Shown here: positions 1 to 10,747 of the stretch, piece after piece
Position numbering within the stretch: the stretch's first letter is position 1
Layout of the letters: every line of letters starts with the position of its first letter
From: Litoditis marina
Taxonomy: Eukaryota > Nematoda > Chromadorea > Rhabditida > Rhabditidae
Length of the DNA: 64,000 nt
NCBI GenBank assembly: GCA_964036275.1
Contig: OZ038433.1
Span: forward strand, 32,521,336-32,585,335
Direction of reading: 5' to 3'
Notes under the pieces: generated by a model
What the model saw: only the letters and a program-made list of their open reading frames with translations
Told to the model about the DNA's origin: nothing
The model's database searches: none
Program-made: the position numbers and the translations under genes

Positions 1-1216
1 CTCCGGATCTCCGGAAGAGGAATGAAACCCAACCCGAGCATTGACTGGTGGTCCTCCGCTCTGGTAGAACTGCGAAACTGCACCTCGTTGAGTGTTATTG
101 TGGTTGGGAACGACGAACACATTGTAAGGAAACACTTGTTGGATCGCAAGCAGAAACTGAAACCTAGTGATTATATTTGGTTTCACGGTTTTAAGAGAAA
201 AAAGACGTTGATTTGTGACACCTGCACCAGAACCAGCCATTTCTACTATTCCAGTTATTCGAGAGACAATATACGACCGAAAATTCCCAACCCCATTCGG
301 AATATTTTTGGCAACAGATCGATGTTCCATGGTCACTGGGTGTCAATTCTCAAACCTGCACCGGTCATAACGATAGCGAACAGCGGTGCTATCGATATTT
401 TCTCGGACTGAATACGCGAGGACCGAGAAATGATCCATATCAGAAAGCTGAGAAAGCCCTTCATCTACCAAAAAAAAAGAAAAAAAAATTCATATCCTGT
501 TGCGCTGACCTCCACAAGAAGCCCGGTATTCCGTTAGTTAACCCTAACAGTTAACCATTAACCGGATTACCTGGTCAACCCTTTTGTTAACCCCCTGTTA
601 ACCCTCGATCACAATGTCTTTTGGGGGAAATTTAGGGTTAACAGGGGGGTTAACTGCTAGGGTAAACATAATACCGGATTAAAAAAAGAAATCGCCTGCT
701 GCGCTGCACCCTTTTGACGTAACAACGACGTGGTGTTTCGATCACCATATAATCGAACTAAGTGAAATACGATAAGAAGTGAAGATGCTCAAAACGAATC
801 GCGTTTTCATACACTCACGTGACTCTAGACTAAGATTGAGTCCGGTACCCCTCTCCCCTCAAAAATAAAAACCGCGACCCCTCTTTCTTACCGAAATCTT
901 AAATATTTGGACTAGCTAAAACAAAAAACGGGGTATGTTCATACTGAGTGTGTTCCGGGACCCCTCTAGTCTTACAATGCTAACCCGCCATCCTCCGCCA
1001 AAAGTACACCTAAGTTAGTGTATGATGATGGTTTTTTTTAAAAATAAAATATGTTCTCAGATCAGCTTAGCATCAAAGATTTCCGTTTTCGAAAATTTCC
1101 TACTGTTCCATGGCAAAGGTTACAAGAGTACGATATATGAATTTCGAGTGCAAACATACCTGGTTATTCGACTGCAGTAACGGCACGTGATAAGGGTTGT
1201 CGTCATCCGCCATGAT
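1..1216 (-). CDS. unrecognised multi-exon gene, 3' end beyond left edge
   Basis: Three minus-strand exons keep phase. Exon 1 is 1216-1160 with ATG at 1213-1211; it follows a TTACAG acceptor by three bases, as expected for a trans-spliced start, and encodes MADDDNPYHVPLLQSNNQ before a GTATGT donor. Exon 2 is about 447-362 and encodes a segment containing HFSVLAYSVREN. Exon 3 runs from about 163 to base 1 and is fully open, including FLLAIQQVFPYNVFVVPN and a Gln/Gly/Pro-rich stretch. Exons 1 and 2 join in phase 0, and exons 2 and 3 join in phase 2 through a GTGCAG donor (a GTTTGA donor six bases further on also keeps frame). I do not recognise the family. It may lie downstream of the 2.1-3.4 kb gene in an operon, about 850 bases away. 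The plus-strand open frame at 22-411 overlaps these exons and is a shadow. Confidence 0.5.
448..1159. repeat. intron with fold-back repeat (about 495-712)
   Basis: This is the presumed first intron of the left-edge gene. It contains an imperfect palindrome of about 215 bases. Both arms carry the CCGGTATT and AGTTAACC motifs around repeats of GTTAACCC, and the centre is near 615. It resembles a small fold-back or MITE insertion. The TTAACCC motifs are not the nematode telomere repeat TTAGGC. Nothing else stands out in the rest. Confidence 0.45.
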
Positions 1217-2058
1217 CTGTAATTAAACATAACCCATCTTAGCCACTACAGAAATAATCTAATTACACAGACAACAATAATACAAACGAAACATCATGAA
1301 TGGGAAATATAGGAATTCGATTACATGAGGCTCAAGCGCTGTTGGAACCAAAACTTGAAAATGTACCAGAAAGCTCCTGATATGCTTCAGATCATGCTAT
1401 TCCAGAAACAACTCATATGGATGAACGGACATGAACATAAATGTGAACCGTAAAATTTGACGTCAAAATATGTAAATTTTAGACCGGCGTGGGATGCCAC
1501 GTCACGAATGTGTGAATTAAAGGACTATCATCTAAGGCAACGGCGGGCTGCTAGCCAGCTATCAAATGGCTAGCAAGCGCTGGGCTGCTAGCTGGCTGCT
1601 AGCCCAGAGCACTTTTGAGCGCCCTCTGGCTAGCAGCTAGCTAGCTGAATGTGTATTTGAACAGGGGTTTTTCCCTTCGATAATAGGGTCCTTTTAATTA
1701 AACTGAATATTTTCTGACATTTTTAGGATCGGTGAATACACACAAACGCAGTAAACATGAAATTTTATTCAGACTCGTAGTTATTACAGAAAACAGCGCC
1801 AATAGCCAAACAAGATAATACAATAATTTGAGCACATAGTAACAAAATACAACATATCTCGTTCAAGAGACTATCGCAGAGATCCAAATCTAGACATGAT
1901 AAAAATGAGTATAGGCTGGGCAACATAGAATGCTTAACTTAGACAGAATATAACATGGAATCGACTAATATTATCGAATAAGTTGCTTATAATTCCTAAT
2001 TCTGTATATGTCAAAGAACTAGATGTTTGCCTAGCGGTACGATCACTAGAAAGTCTAA
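1217..2058. repeat. intergenic, with GCTAGC-rich repeat at 1541-1650
   Basis: No coding signal is visible. The part at 1541-1650 contains many copies of the palindrome GCTAGC. Its edge GGCGGGCTGCTAGCCAGCT recurs in reverse orientation near 3790-3815, so the two are probably members of one dispersed repeat family. A minus-strand AATAAA near 1764-1769 could serve the gene ending at 2059, but it is nearly 300 bases away. Confidence 0.4.
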
Positions 2059-3390
2059 TTAAAATGACAGAGGTGCAGCTGTGCATCGTGCAAAGACAAT
2101 CAAAGAGGAAACTAAACAGAGGTGCAAGAGACCTATTCTGGAGCGCTGGAGAATGAGCGGATCTTCCGGAAGAGGATTCATGAGGGCTATTTGATCTGCG
2201 GACCGTTCCGGCATGTCTGAGGATGTCCACTGCGCTGAAAACAGTGAAAAAGTACTTTAGTTTTATGGAAATATGTGAAAATGAATCATAATGTTTTTTT
2301 TTATTCATGCTCCAAAACTTGAATGGCAAGAGGCTAGCAGCATACACTTGATTTGCACCTACCACCTAGTATCAGTAGGTTGAATTGAACATACTACATA
2401 CCTTTTGAGGGATTCCGGTGATATAGTTCTCGTGATCCGAACGGCGAAAGTCGTTCCTATAAAAAGTACAGGTTGAATTAAAAGTTTTTATATTCATCAA
2501 AGAATATAACGTGTCATTTGTTTTTAAAACGGGAGACCACAGGTTGCACGCCGTGGAACTATTCGATGAGAGAGAGAGGGGGGGGGGGTCGTAAGTCCCT
2601 AGAAGGGCAAAAAAGTTACAAATTAGCCAGATTTCTACACTTTTCGATGAATTTTCAGAACATTGGGGAGAATATTACGTGTTAATGGGTAAGTTCCAAC
2701 CTATTAGAAAGGGAGGTCGTATTAGCAAATGTATCAAATCAAAATAGGAAAGCCTGCTCGACATAAAAAAAGAAGAAGTCTGGGTGTATTTTCATAGATT
2801 AGAACTTACGCTAATGGCTTTCTGCAGCGCGTCATTCCTTGAAGTATCCTTCCACGTTGATCTTGAATTTCGCACTCCAGCCTCCAGCCAGGGCACACTC
2901 ACGTTGTTGGAAACATTACCCGTACGATGACCAGCACCTTAAAATCTTTCGTGTGACAATATAAAGTGATAATAATCACAACAAACATGTGGATCATCAA
3001 AGGCAAAATAGACTAAAATTGTTTGTCTGGATAATCCCTATAAATAGAAAAGCGAACTTCACCAGTATCGCTAAAACTTGCCGATTTTGAATACATAACC
3101 ATAATTTTTACGTACTAAAGTTGATATACGGGTCCTTTTTTGCCGAATAGCCGCATAGTCGCGAAAAAGTGGAAACATGATTAAAATACCGTAAAAGTGA
3201 GACCAGTTCGACAAACTAATAAAACTAGCATTTGTTTTCTTTCCTACAGTGAAGAGTGAACATACCATACTCAATTTCTGCGCCTCCACCTTCGAAGTGG
3301 TATGGAATCAAATGCTCATTTGATATCGGAGCGCCATGAGAAGAGCGCGTAGCAGAATTAGCCGGCTGACTCGGACGTTTAACGACGACC
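2059..3390 (-). CDS. unrecognised multi-exon gene, Ser/Pro/Asn-rich
   Basis: Four minus-strand exons keep phase: 3390-3266 (its 5' boundary is uncertain and the frame stays open upstream), 2937-2810, 2456-2402 and 2234-2059 ending in TAA. Donors are GTATGT, GTAAGT and GTATGT; the last acceptor is a good TTTTCAG, while the others are weaker. The peptide is polar and looks disordered, with fragments such as LIPYHFEGGGAEIEYG and VSNNVSVPWLEAGVRN, and its last 30 residues include the hydrophobic stretch IGLLHLCLVSSLIVFA. It could be the cytoplasmic or C-terminal part of a larger membrane protein whose upstream exons I did not find. I do not recognise the family. Phase agreement across three junctions is the main support. 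Confidence 0.5.
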
Positions 3391-4497
3391 CTTAAACTTG
3401 AGGAATGATATAGGTGCAAAATAGTAATACTATATTACAGAGCAATGAATCTTGGAGTAAAAAAAGTAAGCAACTAATCACACATAAATTGATCGTTACA
3501 TCCTGTTACTATCATGTATTATGTACAAAAGTATATGCGCAACAACATTAAGAGCAACCTGTGTTAACAATGGTACAACATTATGAATATTCAACAAAAT
3601 ATTAAAAAAACATTAAATCAAAAGTTCAGACAAACAGCTAAAATTGAAAATTGTGAAATTTTCATTCTAAATTGTAAAGGACTACGCCATTTTATCGACT
3701 TATTATCAGGTCCTGCAACGAAAACTCGCTGTGTTGCTAGCCAGTTGCTAGCCAGTGCTAGCCAAAAAGTCAAAAATTTCATAAATTTCGACTTTGCTAG
3801 CTGGCTAGCAGCCCGCCACTGCCTGAGATTGTACTCAGACAATGGGGGCCCAGTCGCCGCCCATTTGGGCATGTCGGCCCACTAGCCGCGAGTTCCGGCC
3901 CAGTCGCGGCCCACCTGCCCGCTAATGGGGATGGCTCATCCATTCCAAAGCTGCGTCGCGGTCGACCGCGACGCACCACTCAAAGTCAAAATTCAAATTT
4001 ACAACTTATATTTTCAGTTCGTTCTTCTTGTTTATAGTTATTATATATCACATTTTTTGTTATATTTTCATGGTATGGAAAATTTTGAAGTATTCTTGAC
4101 GAACGTAATATTTTCATCAAATCAGTTCAACTTCATTACGTCATTTTTAGCCCGTTCTGCCCAAATGTTCATTTCTTAACTTGAGTGTGCTCTGATATTT
4201 CATAGTATGCTATGAAGCATTTTGGAATTCATTTGCATACGGTTCACAGCACAAATTTAATCGTTTCAAATAACATGAAAAACCTTATTGTAGACTGAAA
4301 TACTGAAAATAGGAGCGTAAGCCCCCGTTTTATCACTGTTCCGTTTCTCTCCACTACCGTTTCTTCGTTTGTTGCAGGTAGTTGGCCGTAATTGATTCGC
4401 AGGTGTTTGAACCAATGTCACACCTAATTTGGCTATCTACATTTATCATTGTTTGTGTATTTCACATAGCAAGCGTCGTTCCACAATTTAATTTTCA
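3391..4497. repeat. intergenic, with repeats at 3725-3925
   Basis: Positions 3725-3820 are rich in GCTAGC and match the 1541-1650 repeat in reverse orientation. They are followed at about 3838-3925 by a GC-rich segment with GGGCCCAGTCGCCGCCCA, which matches in inverse orientation the fold-back at 6178-6330. The remainder, up to the acceptor at 4498, is AT-rich with no supported gene. Confidence 0.4.
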
Positions 4498-4614
4498 GGA
4501 TCAAAAATAATGAATTCATTCGATGACAGAGAAAATAAGCTTCGAGGAAGTTCTATAGATGCGATGCTTTCAAGAATTAGAAGACCTTTGATACCTACTA
4601 CTGAGTTCCCAGGG
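4498..4614 (+). CDS. first coding exon of an unrecognised gene
   Basis: ATG at 4510-4512 lies 11 bases after a strong TTTTCAG acceptor, the usual arrangement for a trans-spliced nematode gene start. The exon encodes 35 residues (starting MNSFDDRENKLRGSS, ending TTEFPG) and ends at a GTGAGT donor in phase 0. The next plus-strand exon I can support with matching phase is 20505-20551, nearly 16 kb away beyond the retrotransposon, so the gene may have an intron filled with mobile DNA. An undetected nearer exon is possible. The family is not recognised. Confidence 0.5.
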
Positions 4615-6480
4615 GTGAGTGAACGTTTCCTTATTCACTCTTATCTCTTTTTTTATTTTTTTTATTCATACTAGAAGTGTGGCCTACTATTCCGTAATAC
4701 TTTGGAATGCTCCGCTCGGCAATTTCTCGTTTTCAAGTTCATCATATATTATATATATCTCAACACTTGACAACTTTTCCTCGCTGTTTTATCACAAGAT
4801 CAGCTAAAAACTGGGTTTTAAAGTGAAACCCTGCTCTGTGAAGTATACCGTTTATTATGTTTACAAATTAAATTCAAGTACAGATCAATTTATTCATGTC
4901 GTTTTCGCCAAATGTCTCGAAACTGTGATGATTATAGGCGAAATATGATCCATCTTTCCTATTTAAACTCAATTTCTAACAGTGAATAATTTAGACACTG
5001 CTCTCATTTCTAAGGTAATTTGACTAATTTCTGAGCTGTGGACTAGTTGTTGCTTGTTGCACACAACGTGAGAAAAAAGTGCGTAAACACGTAAACGGCA
5101 CAAAACAATGCTTGTTTAACTTGCAAGTTGGATATATATACAAATCAGCCTAACTAAGTTCACCCGACTTCACCCATAGATCGTTCATCGATACAATCGC
5201 GGCATGTTCACCGCAACTCCTCACTCCCTCAGATGTAAAATAGTAGAATGGGTGTAATGAATGACGAAATCAAATAAATGCAGCCATTTATTACCCACGG
5301 AAAACTGATTGCAGAGCCGAACTTGTTGGAACTTTGATGGGCAGGAGAAAGGAGCGTGGAGCGCAACTACTGAAGAGTCCTATGCTGGTTATTACTTCAT
5401 GCAACGGAAGTGATATTATCGTGGTCTTTCGTTAGTTTCTCATGATGTTTTTTGTATTTTTACCGTAATATGCTGTAATTGACCACCATCCCACATATGG
5501 TGAATTCAATATCAAACCGGGTTTTTAGGTCTTTCGGTAACCTTTTCCCGACATCAAAAATAGGTTACCCTCAAATTCGAGCCGAAAATTTATCTTTACT
5601 GTTACTTTTGAGGCTAACCGGAAACCGTCTCTAGGTCACAAGGTTCCCCACTCAAGTAACCTGGAAAAAGGTCATGTTACCTAAAAACCCGGTTAGATAT
5701 AAAATTGTCATATTATATGTCAGAAACTCAGAACTAGGACTGTATGCCAGTAGAGTCACTATTTTACGAAAAGTAGCTTGTTCATGGGAATCCGTGATAA
5801 TTGATTGTTCGCTCATATCTGCAAATCCGAAAATAAGTAGGTTTTCTAGTTTGTTACCCTGTTAGTCAATTGCATAGTCACGTAAAACATGTCAAACACA
5901 GCAGAATTGAGAAACATGCAATGACCAAGTGCATGATTAGAATACCTCAGTAGAATACAAACTTCACGTGACTACTCATTTAAAGTAGTTTATATTCAAT
6001 AGTTTAGTTTGAAGTTGAAATGGAAATTATTGATATATTTTCGGATATCGTTGTTGTTGATGTTCTGTTGTATGAAAGAATGATATTTATCAACTACTTC
6101 AGTACCTGCTTTAAAGGGATCAAACCCTTTCATTATTTCCGTTTTTCTGAGCCCAGGGAAGTTTTTTATACTTTTTTGGCCCATTCGCCGCCCAGTCTGG
6201 GCCCAGTCGCCGCCCAGTCTAGGCCCACTCGCCGCCCACTCTGGGCCTACTAACGCGCTGACTGGCCGCTACTGGGCCACATGTGGGCGGCGACTGGGCC
6301 CAGACTGGGCGGCGACTGGGCCCCCATTGTCTTAGTATCGCTCGCACGCACCGTGCGCGCACCCTCGAATTTCTGGCATGGTGGAGGCACCATATGAGGT
6401 GCGCGCGGCCTATTGAAAAAGCGTAGTATTTCCGATCCGACCTTTCAGTGGTGCCGGGACAGTCGACATTTGGCGAAAAG
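4615..6480. repeat. intronic or intergenic, with MITE 5515-5694 and fold-back 6178-6330
   Basis: Positions 5515-5694 form a MITE-like unit of 180 bases whose ends are inverted copies of AACCGGGTTTTTAGGT, with further paired GGTAACC motifs inside. Positions 6178-6330 form a GC-rich imperfect palindrome of GGGCCCAGTCGCCGCC blocks; the right arm reads as the reverse complement of the repeat at 3838-3860. No supported exon lies between. Confidence 0.5.
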
Positions 6481-6489
6481 TTACGGAAC

Positions 6490-6740
6490 CGTATCGGCTG
6501 ATTTCAAGATTCAAGATTTATTAGATCACTTCAAATAGTTGCGAAATGGTGTTCCTTGACTGCCCTCCAGATATCTTTATCTCTGCATACTCGGAATATC
6601 TCTTCGCCATGGATATTGGGTGGCCGGACTAGGCCTCTTCTCACGGTTCGGTTATAACTCCGAACTGCCTCGACAAGTTCATCACGCCAACGGACCATTG
6701 GACGGCCACGCACTTGCTCTCGATCAAACGGCTGATGCCT
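6490..6740 (-). pseudogene. 3' fragment of an RTE-type non-LTR retrotransposon
   Basis: The minus frame 6713-6531 encodes a 60-residue tail with RGRPMVRWRDELVEAV and later DKDIWRAVKEH. Basic GRP..RW-D and W-R motifs of this kind are typical of the extreme C terminus of RTE-clade reverse transcriptase proteins. Just after the stop the strand shows TTGAATCTTGAA, a short tandem tail as seen at the 3' ends of such elements. Everything upstream, including the catalytic domain, is missing, so this is a severely 5'-truncated copy. The assignment rests on motif style only. Confidence 0.5.
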
Positions 6741-6871
6741 GAGCTATTTAAATTTCTTCCGTAATGAATGCAATTCCACAGTGATAAGAACCGTATTTGC
6801 TCCACTATTACGTACGCGTACGGAAAGATATCATTCAGATAAATGCCTGTTCAGGGAGAGTTGAGATTCGT

Positions 6872-7158
6872 TCTAGATGGGACTTACAATTGGCCCAGAG
6901 CTAGCTCATCGTTTCGGTACAAGAACAGAACACATATAATAACAAAGGTTTATTACAGTGACTAAATGGCGAAAGGCTAATAGGCAGCGGCGGCTGACCA
7001 GGCGAAGGCGACACTCGTATCTCCTCTTGACTTCGTTCGGTCACGGTTTATATAGTGCGCGTCTAGGTGGCCCCGACTTTCCACAGGCGGGGGCTGGACG
7101 TCCCAGATGGGACGCGCCCCTCCCTCGAAGAAGGATCGTCCCGATCCTCAGCATAACA
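6872..7158 (-). repeat. LTR-like segment 2 (about 287 bases)
   Basis: Read on the minus strand it starts TGTTATGC, has a TATATAAA box near 7045, a polyadenylation signal AATAAA near 6950, and ends with a block containing GGGCCAATTGTAAGTCCCAT. It is colinear with the segment ending at 9031: both share GATACGAG, CAGCCGCCG and a nearly identical terminal block of about 35 bases. Promoter, poly(A) signal and terminal conservation together fit a U3-R-U5 LTR. The ends are not the canonical TG...CA, so the exact borders are uncertain. Confidence 0.45.
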
Positions 7159-9030
7159 TATGAGCATACATATATAGAAAATAAAACAATATTTGAGAAA
7201 ATTGCCGATGGTTTGATGTTTTGTTCTTTTGTGGGTCTACTTTGCGTGACCTCTTTTCATCATTTCATTTTTTTTTCCAATTTGGCGAGAGAGATGGGGT
7301 GAAGGATGATGGATGCGCGAAATGTTACGTAATTGAGCGAACGCGTGGAGATTGCGGGAGATAACAAGGTGGCTAATGACTACCGAGAGTGCTAATGTAG
7401 CTACGAGAATTAAAATACGCGCGATAGATTGGGATAATTATTTAAGAGAAGTGTGGAAAACGCGAAAATTATATAAATAATGTTGGTGCTAGGAAAACAA
7501 AACGGATGAGTGAAAATAAGTGCGGATGAAAAAAAATTGTGAAGTGTTATAAAGAAGGAGTTTACTAATAAGTTCTAGAGAGAAGAAGTATGAACATAAT
7601 TTGGCGAGATAGAGAGGAAAGTGTGCGATATATTTAAAAGTGGTCAGGTTGGAAGCCTTGTTAGTGTTGCTGTTGGTCTACTACCAGATTTGATTTTGAT
7701 TGAATTTTTGAGAAAGAAAAAGTTAAGTGTACTGGTAGTAGCTTGGAAACAGTAACCTGGCTTCACTTATGAGAACCATCTAAGAGCTTTGTGTTTGCCC
7801 TCAGTCTTGATTGGTTTGGGTAGTTTTTGAGGATTGAGTTAGAGTAAGTTATGTCAAGACTGATTGCGTTCTCCAAAACTCTTAGAGTTCCAAGACAATT
7901 GTAAATGTACCTGACCACTGGTTACTGAAGGTGGGGGAGGCGATCGGTGCGGTGGAGTGGTGACGAGAGCAGTTGAGCTGCGTTGCTGGTAGAGAGACTG
8001 ACTGGTGACTGTCTCTTGCTGTCAGTATATATACGCAGCTAACCAGTTCGCGAAAAATCGGAATGCCCGATTTGGCAGTTTTTCGGAGCTCCGTGGCGGT
8101 CAGTTCCGGTGGATTCTACGGCTCTTGTGACGTTGGAATGTAGAGATCCTTCCATTTCGTCGCCGCGGAGATTTCTCTCTCCGTCCGGAAACGGATTTCA
8201 AGGGCGGAACTTGATGGATGGGAGCTGCTTTCCGCGAAAACTGTTTGCAGAACTGTAACTCGAAGTGGTGTGCAGATTTTCGGTTTTCCGTGCGGTGATG
8301 ATAGTGGTGCAAAAGGAATAAAAATAATAGTGGAGTGTGCCTGCCTGGCCTTTTGAATTTACTTTACTGATGAAAATGTTGACTGAGACGTTCTGGGTTT
8401 GGACAAAGTGGGAGAGTGGCTACTGTTTTTCGGTACGTAGATGGCAAAGTGTGTGGAAAACGACACGATCACTTGCAAAATTGAATATTCAGGAGGAGGG
8501 GTTACGATTCTAAAGACGATCATTTCACTGTATTTTTCCACCAGCGTCCCGGGGAATACTGTGGTTTGAGTCAAAAGAACCGTGACGCCTGTCGATCGAC
8601 ATTTGTTCTAGTTACCAAATGTTTTTCTATCAATATCAAGTGTACCTTCCTTGAATATGGGCATGTCCATTCCTTTCGCTCATGACATCGAAGGGTACTC
8701 TCCAATATGGGACAGAGGCTCCAGATAATAGTAATAGCCGAATGAAGTGGATCAGCAGGCAGAACTGCTTCTCCGCGAGGAATTTAGTCAACTCGCATAC
8801 TACAGATAGAACTGCAGTTTCGCGAGGATTCTAGTCAACTCGCTAGTAGCCGGAACTTTGTCGGGTGCCCAGCTTCTTTGAAATCAGTCAAAAGGGTATT
8901 ACGGTAGAGAAATATAATAGAAATTAGGGGAATCCTGTGCTCACCCGTCCTAGTCCGCGTTCCGGAAGCTGAACACGGCTATCGGACAACAGACGGGGAG
9001 CATAGGAGTTCGTGCCCGAGGACCTCCACG
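7159..9030 (-). mobile_element. probable internal DNA of a deleted LTR element
   Basis: This lies between two LTR-like segments and has no long frame. Directly after the upstream LTR (minus strand from 9029) is TGGAGGTCCTCGGG, which begins with TGG as a primer binding site does, and about 65 bases on is a GGTGAGC splice-donor-like site. A motif GCGAGTTGACTA occurs twice between 8766 and 8850. Another promoter-like TATATATAC lies near 8018 on the minus strand. My reading is that a related element lost its coding region; this is an inference from layout. Confidence 0.35.
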
Positions 9031-10096
9031 TTCTAGATGGGACTTACAATTGGCCCAGAGCTAGTAGTTTCTTTCCTGTGGTCGGACACAAACACTATCT
9101 AACACAAATATTCATTTCTCAACAAAGAAATACATACACTGAATCCCGATTATCCCTGAAATCTCTCTGATTGTACCCCATTTGCCCCCTACTTTGCCCC
9201 TGTCCATATCCGGATATGGACAGAGGCGAAACAGGGGGCAAATAAGGTGCATTCAGGGAAAAAGTGGGGAAATTTCCGAGAAAAGACAGGGAAATTTCAG
9301 AGAAAAATTAAGCAATTTTTTTCCACATTCAGAAGTATTTCTTACTTTGATACTATTTACGGTTAATTGTTAACATTGAGTGAGAATGAACATCTCCAAA
9401 AATTCTCTAACTGATGCTCCTCAGATTAGATAAGCCTCTATTTTCCCTGCTTATTCTTTTATAGAAAACAAAAAGTTTTCAAAAAGAAATAGCCAAGAGA
9501 AAGTCTTTCCTTTAACATCTAATCAAAGTTGAACTTTTTTCGAATGTTTCAAAGGGCTTTCAACAGAAGCGAAACGATTTGAAATGGACGAATTGCGCAC
9601 AGACGCACACCTGGCTGCGCCGTATCTAGTACGGGTTTCTCAAAAGTGCGGCAGAACACAGTTTTGACCAGTATCTTCAACGAAATGACACTAAAACTTT
9701 ATAATGTGTAGGTATAAGGTTCTGCTAATAGATTATAGTAAAAAAAAGTGGTAAATCAACATTTTTCAATATCTCTGACACTTCTCTGACATTTCCCTGA
9801 TTTCACCCCATCTTCTCCCTGGTTTACCCCTGACTTACCCCCCTTTTACCCCAGAAAAGGCAGAGAAATTCTTCCCCCCTGATGCTCCCTGACAGATCAG
9901 GGAACGTCAACTTACTATGTAGGAAAAAGGCGGGCAGCCCGGCGGCTGGCCAGGCAGGCAGAAGACTCTCGTATCCATCGTTTCACCCCCTTTCAAGGGT
10001 GGATCCGGCTCGAGGTGGGCGGAGCTTCGTTTGGGCTGTCGGCCGGGTCGACGGGCCCCCTCACCGAAGAAGGGGCGTCCCGCCCCGCGAACAACA
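9031..10096 (-). repeat. LTR-like segment 1, interrupted by an insertion
   Basis: On the minus strand it begins TGTTGTTCGCGGGGC and ends with the same 35-base block as segment 2. After removing an inserted repeat (about 9138-9910) the remaining length is near 285 bases, close to segment 2. It lies 3' of the pol and accessory frames, where a 3' LTR belongs. It overlaps the 3' end of the accessory frame at 10511-9993. No matching LTR is visible upstream of gag at 18.8 kb, so the 5' LTR seems to be lost. Confidence 0.4.
9138..9910. mobile_element. CCCTGA-rich fold-back insertion in the LTR
   Basis: Positions 9143-9310 form a long imperfect hairpin centred on a perfect 20-base palindrome near 9201-9221, and the arms repeat TCCCTGA, CCCCATTT and TTTGCCCC motifs. 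Similar CCCTGA and TACCCC motifs return at 9780-9900. The middle is AT-rich without a frame. It interrupts otherwise colinear LTR sequence, so it is probably a MITE-like insertion. Exact borders are not certain. Confidence 0.4.
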
Positions 10097-10511
10097 GTTT
10101 CACCGTAAAGGTGAACCCCAAACCGGGTGTGACCGTCCAGCCGCGAAGATCTTGTAGTTGCTCTTCCGACAGAGCTCTCCGGATATTCTCCGTGAGATCG
10201 TCCAACGGCTGGCGGGGGTGGGCTAAGTATCCCGAAGTGATCGCGATTAGCGCATCCCTCGCGATGGTGAGTTTCTCCTCGTCATCGAGGGGCCGTTCCC
10301 GTGGAGTTGGGCTGGGCGATGGTGAGGGATCAGGAGAGGACTCGTAGGACGAGTACGGAGCTGGCGATTGGCGGCTTGTCGGTGGCGAAGAGAGTGGGAG
10401 ATAATCTGGCGAGCGGGGTGAGTATGACATTTCCCGGTGTTGCCTGATGTGGCTTGTCTTCCATTTTTCCGAGCGCCTTTTATGCTGTTTCAAGCTGCCG
10501 CCCCCTTTCAC
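9993..10511 (-). CDS. accessory frame b of the retrotransposon
   Basis: This 172-residue frame starts at ATG 10511, overlapping the stop of the preceding accessory frame. Residues 30-75 are Ser/Pro-rich (YSPRSPDYLPLSSPPTSRQ), followed by an acidic-basic segment with DDLTENIRRALSEEQLQDLRG and a region ending GRDAPSSVRGPVDPAD. I do not recognise it. Its position between pol and the 3' LTR is where many retroelements place extra genes, and its last part lies within the LTR-like segment. The related LTR at 7.1 kb encodes a similar GRDDPSSREG string in the same orientation, which suggests this part was once shared. Confidence 0.35.
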   Translation of the reverse strand: MKGGGSLKQHKRRSEKWKTSHIRQHREMSYSPRSPDYLPLSSPPTSRQSPAPYSSYESSPDPSPSPSPTPRERPLDDEEKLTIARDALIAITSGYLAHPRQPLDDLTENIRRALSEEQLQDLRGWTVTPGLGFTFTVKLLFAGRDAPSSVRGPVDPADSPNEAPPTSSRIHP

Positions 10512-10747
10512 TTTTGAGCGATAAGGTTAATTGGGTGTGCCATCGCGCTGCTCTTCCTTTTCGATTTCGTCGCTGCGAGAGATAGAATAGTTGAGAGAGA
10601 ACGGGGAGACGTGAAGAGACGATTAGGAGGTGTGGGTTTATAGAGCTGGGTTTTCGAGGGTAATATTGTTGGAAGCGGGTGTCCTGGATTAGTGTAGATA
10701 CCTTCTGTTTGGGACTGGGACTCGGTGAGAGCGCCTGATTGCGTCAT
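10508..10747 (-). CDS. accessory frame a of the retrotransposon
   Basis: A 79-residue frame overlapping the 3' end of pol in another frame and ending exactly where accessory frame b begins (TGA and ATG overlap near 10508-10511). It is rich in Ser, Thr and Pro and shows no recognisable domain. The tight overlap with its neighbour is the main reason to list it; it could be a chance frame. Confidence 0.2.
   Translation of the reverse strand: MTQSGALTESQSQTEGIYTNPGHPLPTILPSKTQLYKPTPPNRLFTSPRSLSTILSLAATKSKRKSSAMAHPINLIAQK

Noticed and set aside
22..411. 129-residue plus-strand frame at the window start
   Set aside because: The minus strand over the same bases has phase-consistent exons with better protein-like composition, so this frame is probably a shadow.
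530..670. Internal telomere repeat
   Set aside because: The GTTAACCC/TTAGGGTTAA motifs are not TTAGGC arrays and are arranged as a palindrome.
9031..9065. tRNA gene in the repeated 35-base block
   Set aside because: It contains a TTC..GA string, but no cloverleaf can be drawn and the sequence before it differs between the two copies.
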